A stretch of DNA of 64,000 nucleotides, taken from Amyelois transitella (lineage: Eukaryota > Arthropoda > Insecta > Lepidoptera > Pyralidae). The notes under the pieces were generated by a model. That model was not told the DNA's origin. It did no database searches and worked only from the letters and a program-made list of their open reading frames with translations. The translations under genes and the position numbers were made by a program. Each line of letters begins with the position of its first letter. Positions within the stretch are counted from its first letter, which is position 1. Positions 36,002 through 48,028 of the stretch are shown piece by piece. The stretch lies in the NCBI RefSeq assembly GCF_032362555.1, contig NC_083535.1:6324001-6388000 (forward strand), read 5' to 3'.

Positions 36002-39000
36002 ATGAGTAATGTCAGAATGAATTATGGGACCTATCACATTTCAGCACTAACAAGATTGCTATCATCTCTCAAAGAGGTACAGCCTGGAGGAGAAGATGTG
36101 GCATTCCTCAGTGAACTTTTACAGTCTAAGCAACTACACGCCCTAGTTCAGGTGCACAACAAAATTGTTGCCAAGGGAAAAGATGATAAATTTTATCCTT
36201 TGCTCTCAAATGTCATGCAAGTCACTCTTGAAGTTTTGGAATTGCTTGCTGACCTGTCATCTGTATCGAAAGAATATGAAGAATTGCTTAGCTTGTTACA
36301 GAAACCACATTTCCAGGTCAATATTATTTCTCTTTTTAATTCAACTGTATTTAGCAGTTTATTTGCAATTTTTTTATATTCCTATGATTACCTTTTTTAT
36401 TGTTGTATTTCTTGATTATAAATCAAATAAAGAACAATCATTCTTCATCTTTTATTGAATAATAGAAACATTAAATACTCTGTTTCTTTCTTATATACAA
36501 GCATACATCCATTGTGAAATGTTGATATCATAACAAATTGGTAACTGATTGTTTCCCAGGCTATACTGTGCACTCATGATGCAGTTGCTCAAAAAGATTA
36601 CTATCCACACCTGCCTGACGTTCCACCTGATGTTGACGAAGAAGAGGAAACGGTCAAAATAGTTCAACTAGTCAAAAGTGATGAACCACTGGTAATTATT
36701 GAAAAATATTTCAAAATATCTACGCTTTAATTGATCATGTTCAGAATAGGGTTATTATGTTGCACTCTATAAATGTACTTATTAGTGGCGTTCCGCGCAT
36801 AAGGGTACCACATGTTGTTAAGTTTCTGAGCTATTTGCGTTTTTGGAAATCAGGTTAAAACATATCATTTTGTAATTTTTACCATTATTAATAATATATC
36901 AAAAAGTAGACATTGTTTGGGTCTGGGTCTTTATCTGTGAAGTTCCTCCCGGATATAATTTATTTATTGTTTTTTTAGGCTACTACTAATTTAAACTCCA
37001 TTTTTTTAGATTTTTCATTTAGATGTACTACTTTAAAAAAAAGTATTATGAAATAATTATACATATTTTTTAAATCAGCATATAAGTCCTCTTCTAGATT
37101 CGACATCAAAGTTTAACACAAAACCTAATGTTATCCTTTTTGCGTGTAACCCACATTATATTAATGCACTATGCTAAATCGCGAAATTGATGTTTACTGT
37201 AGATTTCAAAAAATAAAAGAAATGCAAATGATTTTTTACGCAGGATTGATTTCATTGAAACACCTGATTTTGAAGCCTTTGTATCTAACACTTGTTTGAT
37301 GTGATATATTGATGGCATTTAGATATAGCAGCTATGTTAAAAATATTAAAACAGAGTCATTCCAATGAAATTAAAATATTATTCGTACTTAACTAGCACC
37401 TTTCTCAGGCTAATATAATATTCAATAAATAATAAAGAAATATTTATATTATAAATAACTGAATACTATGATTATTATATATCTATAATTAGGCTGGGAT
37501 AATTAAACACATATATACCTAAAGTTACTTATATTGTCATGTACTAGAATAACTACCTACAACAGTTATTATATATAAATGTTGCATTATTATTTAACTT
37601 GTGACGCATATAATAAATGTAATTAATGAAGTAAATCATATAAAACTAGAGAATTGTTCGTTATATAATTTTAGGGTTAAGCTAAGGGTATATTGAAGAA
37701 TGTTTTTTTATCAAAAGGGTGGCGCACAGAGTGCAGAACCTATAGTGGTAAGTTTTGTATGTAAAGTATTATGTTGCTGTTTTTTTTTTTTTTTTCAATG
37801 TTACTGTTTATGATCGACCAAAATTATGGGGAAATTTGGTTTTATACATATATTATCTGCACATTGGGTAATAGCATAATCATGTAGAAGGCAGTTGTGA
37901 CCTTAAGCAATCTTTTGTCCCTTTTTGGGACTCCCTGTTATTCGATGAGCGAATACTATTTTGATTTTAATATCCTAAGAGTTCTATTACGTATTTTGGA
38001 AACCTTTCCCGTGATTCTGGTTGATTCTTTCCTTTTCATGTTTATCAAACGGTTACCCTCAGTATTTTTATATCCTACCATCATTATTCTCTATAACCCT
38101 TTTATCTTTTTCTAAATCATTAGCTGCTATCTCTAGATGTTCATGCAATTTGTATTGTGATGTATCACATGACTCTCAATTTATTTTCCTTTTGTTCCTA
38201 AGCTATTTTAATATTTTGGCACACACAATACACTTTGCTTGTAATATGAGTTATTTTTGTTTATTGACCTACTTTTAATTTATTGCATTGTAATCTTGAA
38301 TCAAGCATTTTTATGGAAATTATTGGTTCATAGTACTTATTGCATTCAAAATCATTTTTGGAGTGCTTGAGCAGAAAAATCATTACATACAACAAATGTT
38401 TCTTTTGTCTAGTGTCAGTAAAGTTTAAAACTACCTTAATTGCCGTCGCTGGACTTAACCATCTTTATTACTCTTTATTAGTCTTAATTCTATTTGGATA
38501 AATAAATGATTGTCCACAAACAACAGGATGTGTCTTGATTATAACCATAGGGGGTAAATAGAAACTTGTCATTGGACAAATAGTTATTATTATGATTATT
38601 GTTTAGGTAAATATGTATATATAAATCAGCTTGATTCTTATCTAGTGTTCTTTCTATTAACATACTTGAAAAAAAAAATTTGCTGTCATAAAATCAATTC
38701 TCCAATTCATATAAAAGTTACAACGAGTAGTATGCCGCTACACTCCTCAATTATGTTTTCATTACACATTCAACCTCAATCTGTTTGATGATTTATCAAG
38801 ACGTCGTCCACGCGCAAGATCAAATAAGGCCTATTAATGCTTACCTTGAAAAAATATAAAGGTCCGTGTACCCCTATAAGATTAGGCCCCTTATATTATT
38901 ATGTGTGGGATTATCATATATGACGCGTTCTACAGGGTGCTACTATAAAGACGGACGAGGAGACAGGGAAGATTGTGATAGCCAGGGTGATGCACGGGGG

Positions 39001-42000
39001 CGCTGCGGACCGCTCGGGGCTCATACATGCGGGGGATGAAGTGATAGAGGTCAATGGCATCAGTGTTGAGAACAAAACACCGGCAGACGTGTTGGCGATA
39101 CTGGTATGACGATAAAATACCCCTTAACAATAAATTAATTCAAAACCTTACATATAGGTATAGTAACTACTATTTCTGACTAAACACAAGTTTAGTCAGA
39201 AATAGAAGAATTATTTTTGTCTTACATACGTTTTGATTTTTTAAATTTAATAAGCCTTTATGTTTCCAGCAAAGCTCAGAGGGAACAATAACATTTAAGC
39301 TGGTACCATCTTTTGGAAAAGGAGGTTCTCGAGAAAGTAAAGTGAGGGTCCGAGCTCTTTTCAACTACAGCTCCGCCGAAGACCCATACATACCGTGCAA
39401 GGAAGCTGGACTCAATTTCAAGAAAGGAGATGTATTGCACATTGTTTCTCAAGATGACGCCTACTGGTAAGTTTTCCACGATATTTTTCATGTCTATTTA
39501 TTATTTTCAAAATAGGATACAAGGTATCGCTTAATGACGTCAAAGTATAATATAAAAATATCTAATACCGCTTCCAAGGCGCAAGTGAATTAATATAAGA
39601 CTACCGCTTCAGTGCAATCAAATTTCTCTTTTATATATTTACTTCGAAAATCCAAAGAGTGTTATTAACATAGAGGGATCGACCCTCGAAAGCTCGTCAA
39701 ACTAATATAGAATCTCTCAAATTTTCCCCACCGATTTTTCATTTGTATTTTTCGGAAAAGAAACTGGCAATAAATTGCAAATATCCTCATTTGCTTAATG
39801 TCTGTAATTCTCCAACTTAAGGTTTACGAAAACTCTAATTGCTTACTCACCTTCGAGTCACACCTATTCAAATAAACATCCAAGACAGGTCAATTAGAAA
39901 AATTGTTATTTTTTCATCTTGATCTGACCGGGGAACCCGGGCCCTTTGGTTCAGAGACGACTGCCTTTACACAGGCCTTTGAATGAGAGGCTATTGAAAA
40001 ATGTTTTGTGATTAATATTTCAGGTGGCAAGCCCGTCGCGAAGGTGATAGAGTGATGAGGGCTGGGCTAATACCTTCAAGGGCTTTGCAGGAAGGCAGAA
40101 TCATACACGAGAGGCAGACTGACCCGCAAACCATGGATGGTCGGTTCAATTGATGTTTTTATAATATTGTTCTAGTCTATAGGTTTAAACATGCCTTATG
40201 AAGGTGTCTTTCGACTGTTTAACTTGTTAATGAAAATGATTTTGTGATTTTATTGAGCCTTTACGTTTGACATATGTATCCTTTTCTGTATAAATGATAA
40301 ATGGCTGAACGTTAAGTTTTTGTTACATTCATTTAATTTTCATTAACAGTGTGACAGAATATTAATTACTTTTTATATAAGCTACATTATAATTTTAGAA
40401 GAATAACATTTGAGAAAATATTTGCTATTTTTGCTTTGCAACTTTAGTTTGTTTCTTTCGTTTTGCAAATGTATAATGGTATTGCGACGTATTGTTGTAT
40501 TGTTCCTTTTAATATACACCATTATCCAGAGCCTACAGCTACAAGACCGAAGGTTCAGCACGTTTAGCTGAATGACGAAGCGAGATTCAAATATTAGTGA
40601 CAGGTTGCTAGCACATCGCCTTAAAATAATAACCTGAATTAGAAGCCTTTCCTTTGATTGAATTTTAAAATCTGCGTGGAAGGACACACATGGTTTTTTT
40701 GTGTCCCAAATAATCAATCATGAAATATTTTCTTTCATATTACTCCATAATGATTATAATGTATGTAACAACAATAAATAACGCCTCTTTCCCGGAGGGT
40801 AGACAGAGTCTACGTCACTGTCTCTCTTACATGTTGGCTTCAAAGAACGCGTTATAAGCACTATAAGTTTTACATGCTTATAAAAGTGTTTGGCTAAGTG
40901 TTATGGCCAAATGACTGATGTCTACCTGCTTTTGATTTTTTTTATTTCCCACACTCCGATTAAAGAGAGATATCATACAGATTGAGTTAGCTCCTTTTTG
41001 TATAATAGGATACTAACTCAACGATACTATATTTTATAATAAACACATAAATTAACTTGATGCTGGTATAAAAATGAAGTTAAGTTGCGAGTAGATATCA
41101 TGTTATTATAATACCGCGGCGCACGCGAATTATTTTGTAAACGTTAATGTGAAGGAGTGGTGGTTCCGGGATATTAGAATAGGAACACTTCATCTCCTCC
41201 CGTAGATGTCGTATGAGGCCACTAAGGGAAAATGTACCTTCATTTAGTAATACGTCGAAATTCCCAAAGAGGGTTGACACAGGCAGACGGTCGGTCATAA
41301 AATATAAACCGAATCAAGGCGGATCCCGCGCCCGGAGCTATTATAGTGTAGAGAGTTGTAAGAAGTTAGGTACTACGGGAATAAAGTTCAGGCTGGGTTA
41401 TATATCTCTGCTGTTACAAGGTCTTCGCTTAATTTAATTACTTTATCGACTTTTGAGTCCCCAGGATAAAACTAACCGCCAGCAGGATGATGATATGTAT
41501 AAATATAAATGAATTGTAAAAGCATACTCTTAAAATTTATGATTCTTTGTTGTATCTATAAATAACGTCCTACAGCCTTTAGGAATGTAACGCTTTTATA
41601 ATTTAAATATATTTTTACATTGTAGTTAAAGTGAAAGAATTCTTTTTAAATTTGCTCAAATTAATCTGATTTCCTCTCAAAATGTAAAAACATTTTTTTT
41701 GTCATGAAGTAATTATTTGCATCTGCATCAATCCGTAGGTAGAATCATGCTGTGCTTTATTTGATTAATTTACATAAGCGACTGTCAAGAATGTGTAAAA
41801 ATAGAGTGAGAGAAAACTAGGGTCAGCTTACTGCCAAAAAAATAATTATGATGAAAATCAATTCTACAATTTCTGCTCGTTAATGAGGAAAATCAATAAA
41901 AAAATTGACGTTGAATAGAAATAAGAGAAGTATTGGTTTATATACTGCATTCCAATAATTGCTTATTGCTATGCGATTTATTTTTCTATGAATGAATGAG

Positions 42001-44601
42001 TGAGCGCGATCTACATATTATTAGTATTTTATGACTTTGTAAGGTTTTCATGTACACAAATGAATATATGAATGATATCCTAAGATAATATCAATTGACT
42101 TCGCAGGCAAGCCAGCGCTTTGCAGCCCATCGACCGCCGACTCGGAATGTGGGCCAAAAACGCCTTGTTCCCCAACGCCCACGGCCACCGCTCTTCTCCC
42201 TTGCAAATCTGTGCCGAAAGTGAAGAAAATCATCTACGATATCACCGAAAATGATGATTTCGATCGGGAAATGATCCCTACGTACGAGGAAGTGGCTCGT
42301 CTGTATCCGCGCCCTGGGTTAGTGCGGCCGATTGTGTTGGTTGGCGCGCCGGGAGTTGGTAGAAACGAGTTGCGCAGGCGACTGATCGCAACCGACCCAG
42401 AGAAATTCGTCACGCCTGTGCCGTGTAAGTTATAGCTATAGTATGACAAGCGAAAGTTGTGAAAGCCTTGTATATACAGATATTATATTATCAATAATCA
42501 AGCATTTCGAGAATAAATTCGTCCAAAAATTTTGAAATAGATTGCCGGTATCGTAACTTCAATTTATGTTTTAATTGATCTAGCGTATTTTTAGTTAAAT
42601 CTCTTGAGATATTTCCAATTCGTTATATCTTGGTTTTCGCCGTTTTTTTCCTCGCAAAGGCACGTGATCACAACCATCATTGTTTGTTCGTTTGTAATAT
42701 CTTTATTGCATAGAAATTTACTCAGTAACAAGAAAATAGTCAGTACATAGTTATAAAAGAAACAAATCACTTGCAATGCCGGACTTATCCCATGAAGAGA
42801 TCTCTTCCAGTCAACCAGCAAATAATAAAGGAACTAGATAATTCAGTAAAAAGCAGCAAGTCACTGTGTTTTTATAATAGCAATAATATACTAACAGAAA
42901 TACAGATAATATACATATACCTCTAAATATGTATGTATAAACTTATTAATAAATAAACATACATAAACTAAGATAAATTGCCTGCCGTTCGATCTAGGTG
43001 CTCAACTGGACAGGAACTTAAATACATTATTTTTAAAAATGTTAAGGGTCTGTGCTTTGTCATAATTTTTAGATACAATCCTTCCAGGCGAGCCTTTTAT
43101 GATAATAAATCTTTAGACATTGCCATGTCTTAAGATTTATTATCATATTTATATCACAAAAGCAGCCATAATTATTATAATGATATTTCAGTTACGTCAC
43201 GGCCACAAAAAGCTAGTGAGCAGAACGGGAAAGAATACGTGTTTGTGTCAAGGGAGCGGATGGAACAAGATATAGCAGACGGCAAGTTTATAGAGCACGG
43301 AGAGTATAAGGGCAACTTGTACGGCACTTCGGCGGAAAGCGTCGAGTCTATCATCAATTCAGGTTATCCATCACATAATTGATGTTTGTAAAGAATAAAC
43401 TCTAAACTTTTATACGAATTTGCACGAAATATGGCACAGATTTAGGATTGACTAACGGGAGTAACAAAGGCTCCTTTTTTGGATCAGTGCAGGCATGAAT
43501 ACGGGAGTTCCTTACGCGATCAGCAGCTCTTATAAATATTGCATTGTTGCAGTGTATATAAGTTTTATACGTATATTTTATAACAATAAATTTCACTCTT
43601 TTTAAGACTGTTGACTTAGCCCGCAAGAGATAATAATATAAATATAAATGTATCTATAAAAGTGTTTTCCGTTCCAGGTCGAGTGTGCGTATTGAGCCCG
43701 CACTGGCAAGCCCTCAAGATGCTCCGCACTCCTCGACTTAGACCGTACATAATATTTGTGCGCCCGCCACCGCTGCAGCGCTTGATGGAAACGCGCACAG
43801 CTTCCAACGCACGATCCACCTTCGACAAAGAGAGTTCTCGAGCGTTCACGGTAAGTGAAACATAAAATTTTATCATCAACATTAAATAGATGTCAGGAAT
43901 CCTCTCGATCCCTCTAAAATTAGACCATATTTCCATTCACTTCCCTCTCTTTTTGTTTACACCATTCAGAATGAGATGAAGGGGTATAATAATTTCAAGA
44001 TCATTTTATTCCGTCGTTGGTTATACTTAACTAATTGTAACGCCGTTGCTACAGCACTTGATTCAATCTGTTTGCAACACTATCCTCTTTCTACAATGAG
44101 CGCCCTCGAGCGTTCACAGTCAGAGTATAACATATAGTGTTCCTCGCATCGTCGGTCGATCGCAGGTCTTCATTATATGTTAAACTCAGAATGTCGCGAC
44201 GTCTATTGATGCCACAGGCATCTTGTGAATATGAGAAATATGAGTAAGAGCGTGGTTATTGCTTGAACAAGTCGACACGATCACAGGTGCTATAGATGGC
44301 AATCATTAGCCGTTTATGTATTATCTTGATTTCGTACATGTACTGCGGACAGATTAAGTTTCTACGAATGTTGAGTTTCGGTAAAAACAGCGTAATAAAA
44401 TATAATATTTCGTTTGTTCATCAGGAAGAAGAATTCTCAGACATAATTCGTTCATCCAACCGCATCAACTTCTTGTACGGCTATATGTTTGATGAGGAGA
44501 TTGTCAATGACGATCTAGCCGGAGCTTTGACCCAGCTTCTGAAGGCGTCTTGGCGGGTCCAATCTGAACCTCTCTGGGTTCCCGCTTCGTGGGTTCAGTA
44601 A
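36002..44601 (+). CDS. vari: Varicose / MPP2-MPP6 MAGUK scaffold
   Basis: Exons: 36002-36316, 36560-36691, 38936-39103, 39270-39466, 40024-40139, 42107-42424, 43192-43362, 43678-43850, 44425-44601. The total is 1767 nt, 588 aa plus stop, in phase throughout. Domains in order: L27 region (residues about 10-120, [20 protein letters not shown]), PDZ (about 150-225, [20 protein letters not shown]), SH3 (about 235-310, [23 protein letters not shown]), and a guanylate kinase-like domain (about 385-588, [22 protein letters not shown]). The protein ends [10 protein letters not shown], as MPP2/6 proteins do. It is a cytosolic membrane-associated scaffold; in Drosophila, Varicose is needed at septate junctions of epithelia. 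The P-loop is the degenerate GAPGVGR, so kinase activity is not expected. The donor after exon 5 is GTCGGT. Start ATG 36,002 was chosen because the frame upstream is closed. Confidence 0.95.
37718..37747 (+). CDS. vari: Candidate 30-nt cassette microexon of vari
   Basis: In vari intron 2, after TTTTTTTATCAAAAG and before a perfect GTAAGT donor, 30 bases stay open in the gene's phase 0. They encode [10 protein letters not shown], to be inserted between the L27 region (KSDEPL) and the PDZ domain (GATIKTDE). It is rich in small residues, as a linker insert would be. It is not counted in the 588-aa model. Confidence 0.5.
40550..40640. repeat. SINE-like repeat fragment in vari intron 5
   Basis: It contains 'gaagcgagattcaaatatta' and 'gtgacaggttgctagcacat', as in the family at 10,917-11,075. 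Confidence 0.7.
40780..40840. repeat. SINE-like repeat fragment in vari intron 5
   Basis: 'cgcctctttcccggagggta' plus 'gacagagtctac' matches 12,685-12,715. Confidence 0.7.
43098..43147. repeat. 23-bp stem hairpin in vari intron 6
   Basis: TATGATAATAAATCTT(T)AGACAT is inverted around TGCC with one mismatch. It could fold in RNA or be a tiny MITE. Confidence 0.85.
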
Positions 44602-47600
44602 AAAAATTACACGCAAACGGTGTATATGTCGAGCCGAAAGAGCCAGTTTGCAAAAAATTTGAATTTGCCAAGTTACTGTCTGCCAAAAACTCCCCATCTT
44701 CTTCCAAGTCTTCCTGTCCAAAGTTCACAATGGTCATCTCTCAATCGAAACATTTTTAGTATATGTTTACAGCGAAGGCTATATGACCATAGAAACCACT
44801 ATGTTGCTGATTTCGCTGAAATTTCTCTTTGAATTATTTTTGAAATTCTAGGAAAGAGCTAGATTTTATATGCTTCATAATTCATGAAAGTAAGTCCAAA
44901 AGGTAAAGCCAAATTTGCTAAATAATTTTGATAATTATTTAATGTGTAAGCCAAACACGAGGCCACTTTTTTAGTGCGATGTGACAAATATATTATTATC
45001 TAAATACATATTCTTGTTAGGTTGGCGCTTAATTATTATAGTGCAAAAGTGACATTACTAGCAACTACTTTAGTTATTCGCGTTTTCAGAGATTGAACAT
45101 ATTTAGTTGAGTTTCTTTCGGCTTGATAAATACACTATTCGTTCAATATGTTTTATATTTTAGGATGGAACTAACTTCCTTATAAAAACTAAAACAAATG
45201 TGAAATTATAAAATATTTTTATGTATTCTTATTAAGATTACAATATACAGGTTCCCACAATAAGAAATGGTTCCATCCTGTTATTTTCTAGTCATTTTAT
45301 AATTTTTTTGAAAAATCCCATCGAATTAAATTTCTAAATATACTGATAATGTTATTATACTAATGCAAGTATCAAATGTGAACACCAACTTATGACAATT
45401 GAGAATGCATATGATAAATATATACTTATACAAGTATATATAAAAAAAACATTAAGCAATGAAGTCGCTTTCTACCAGTATATGTTAAAGCTTAATCTTT
45501 TGTGACACATTTACGTTACCAAAAATAATATAAGTAGGTAAGTAATATCTTGTATCAAAAAGTATTTCTTGTCATTTGTTGTGACCCAAATCTTTATTTT
45601 AAAATTGCGTAGACTAATGTTTATTGTTGTTGACTATTTCTTTTTTTGCGATAATGTTTAAAGACTAAGCTAGATTATTATTATGCGTTTTCAGTTTTTT
45701 TTACGTAATATTATGTGATTTGTATGAAAACAAATACTGTAATGCATGTGCTTGATTATATTTTTGAATATTTTCTCGTGTATTATAATTGTTGTGTTTA
45801 TGAAAACGTAAATAATAATATCGGCAAATGGTATACTTTCTTATTAAAAAGTGTTCATTCAAGTAAATAATAAATTTACTTATTAAAATTATTTAACTTA
45901 TAAATATATCCTTAAATGAGTGCTTGCTTTGGTAGATACACCTTACAAATATAGTCTTTAGTCATATTCTTCGTGAAATTGTGGATGCGTGACTTTGTTT
46001 TTTTTATAAATTGTGCCTCCCTTAACACGTCTGTGTGCCCAAATGTGTATCTTTTGTAGTTATATTAAATGAGAGGGTAAAAAATAATTATGGCAGTTTA
46101 AAAAATATTGCTTTGCGAAAGTTCAGGATTAAGAAATTGTTATCTTGAATGCATAGGTTTATAAGTAATCGTTGTACCAAAAGATTACTTGGTAAAACAC
46201 CATATCAAAAATAATCACAAAACATATTACTTTTTGTGTAAAGTTATAAATTCACTAACATTTTATTTTAGTGAATTTATAACTATAATATTTCAATTCA
46301 TTGAAAACAAATATTTCTAAATTTTTTTAAATCACTGTTACCACCGAGTTAGTTAAAGTAGTTATATACGAGTATTTTTATTAATTTTTCTATAGGTAAA
46401 AAGAGAGGCATTTACTAATTGGGAAAGCCATTTTTTCCTTATTTTAACGTGCATTCTATTTAAAAGTCTGATCTTTTACATACCATTTTGTTAAGATTAA
46501 AGAAAACTGCAATATTAAACATATTATTGAATTACGAATATTGACTAAAGCATAAGCTTTTTGTTATGGAGATTTAATTAATATGAAAGGAATGAATATG
46601 ACATAAAAAGCCAGGTTGTAATGGAAACCATATTTTTTTTATACTTTTATGCAATACCTACCCGAGTTGTGTACATTGATTGATTGCCAACCATCAGGTG
46701 AAGGAAAACATCGTGAAGAAACCGGCACATTACGCCCACTGGATGTGTGTAACTATGGTGCAAAGAGTTAGGTTCCCTGCAATGTTTGCGGAGGTCAGAT
46801 GGTGAGTCGCCTCATGTAAAAAAATGACTCACCCAGTTCAAGATAGTGTTCATAAGCGCACCTCGGTCTCCTCTCCCGAACTGAGGATGCAGCTGGTACT
46901 TGGGAAGAATGATATTACTTACTTAAGGAAACACTAGTCGCGATACATTTCCATTACAGCTTGGTACAAGATGTCAATGATTTGACAATGCAGAGAACAT
47001 TGCACATGGATGTACAATTAAGACAATGAATGCAAATATTCACGTAGATTTAGTTTACAAATATTTTAAAGTTGTCGCCACATCAACTCTAGTTTCAACC
47101 AATTTGCAACAATCAAAATTTCACTTTAGTAGTGATAAAATGATTTTCTGAACAATCTGAACTTAACAATGCCAAAAGATTTAATAAATTCATAGCATGA
47201 GTTTTTAGAATATTTCACTAATTTCAAAATGTTTACAAAATATATTATTTATTATAGTCGTGTCAAATCAAATCTAACGTACCCTAGGTTTGATGTAGCG
47301 ACAAGCAAATATTATAATAGGTTTCTAAAGCGACGCAATAACGGTAACAATATTTTAAACTGAAACTTCCTCAAATATAGTCAAATAGGGATCTGTGATT
47401 ATGTGTCCTTAGGTTAATTAATTTACGCTGCTTAGCCAAGAAGTCACGCAACATGAGCGAAAAGTATTGAGAGGTAACCTTGTCATGGGCTTGACACGGA
47501 AATCGTTTCGGTGTAGATATTACTAAATATATGTGTATTTAGAATGTTATACACAGTTTTCGCCTAACTCAAGTTAACCTTTCCAATATTTCTGGTTATT

Positions 47601-47848
47601 TTTAGAACTTTTCTTGGCCAAGATTTTTTAACGCTATGCCATTATGTAGATTTAGCAATATCAACGCCAATACGTTATAGTAGTATAGCGTCGCACTTAC
47701 GTAATTAGATCAGCGCGATCTTAAATAAGCAAATATATGATGACGCTTTGTACTCGAATTTGATCGACTTTCCACTCTTTTTTAATCAATAACTGTGAAG
47801 TGGGAGTTGTATATAATTAAATGTTTCGTCAACCTCTGAGCACATGCA
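44602..47848. other. vari 3' UTR and intergenic DNA
   Basis: The vari 3' UTR starts here; its end is not defined, as several AATAAA-like signals occur. A 16-bp perfect hairpin is at 46,243-46,283 and a SINE-like repeat at 46,720-46,860. No supported coding exon was seen. Confidence 0.5.
46700..46865 (+). repeat. Lepidopteran dispersed repeat
   Basis: It has 'aggttccctgcaatgtttgc', 'ggaggtcagatggtgagtcg' and 'atgactcacccagttcaag'; it is a diverged copy of the repeat near 760-880. Confidence 0.75.
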
Positions 47849-47889
47849 GGCCGTGCGCTGCGTTAAGCGGGTGCACGGCGCGGGCATCC
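47849..47889 (+). repeat. Harbinger left terminal inverted repeat
   Basis: The 41-bp end matches the reverse complement of 50,898-50,938 with one difference. Confidence 0.95.
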
Positions 47890-47957
47890 GACGCGGGCAT
47901 CCGTCGCGGGCATCCGCGTCGTGCTCCGTCGCGGACAAATAGCCCGTCGCGGGTATC
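47881..47957 (+). repeat. Subterminal 13-bp repeats of the Harbinger element
   Basis: CGGGCATCCG occurs at 47,881, 47,894 and 47,907 (period 13), with a variant CGGGTATCCG near 47,950. Such subterminal arrays are likely transposase or partner binding sites. Confidence 0.8.
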
Positions 47958-48028
47958 CGCAACGACCTCCCGCTAAACGCAGCGCCGCCAGTACAATTTT
48001 AGACGTGCGGGTGTACAGTCGATTCATA

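Noticed and set aside
43616-43936. 106-codon minus-strand frame over vari exon 8
   Set aside because: It is the antisense shadow of the guanylate kinase-like exon.
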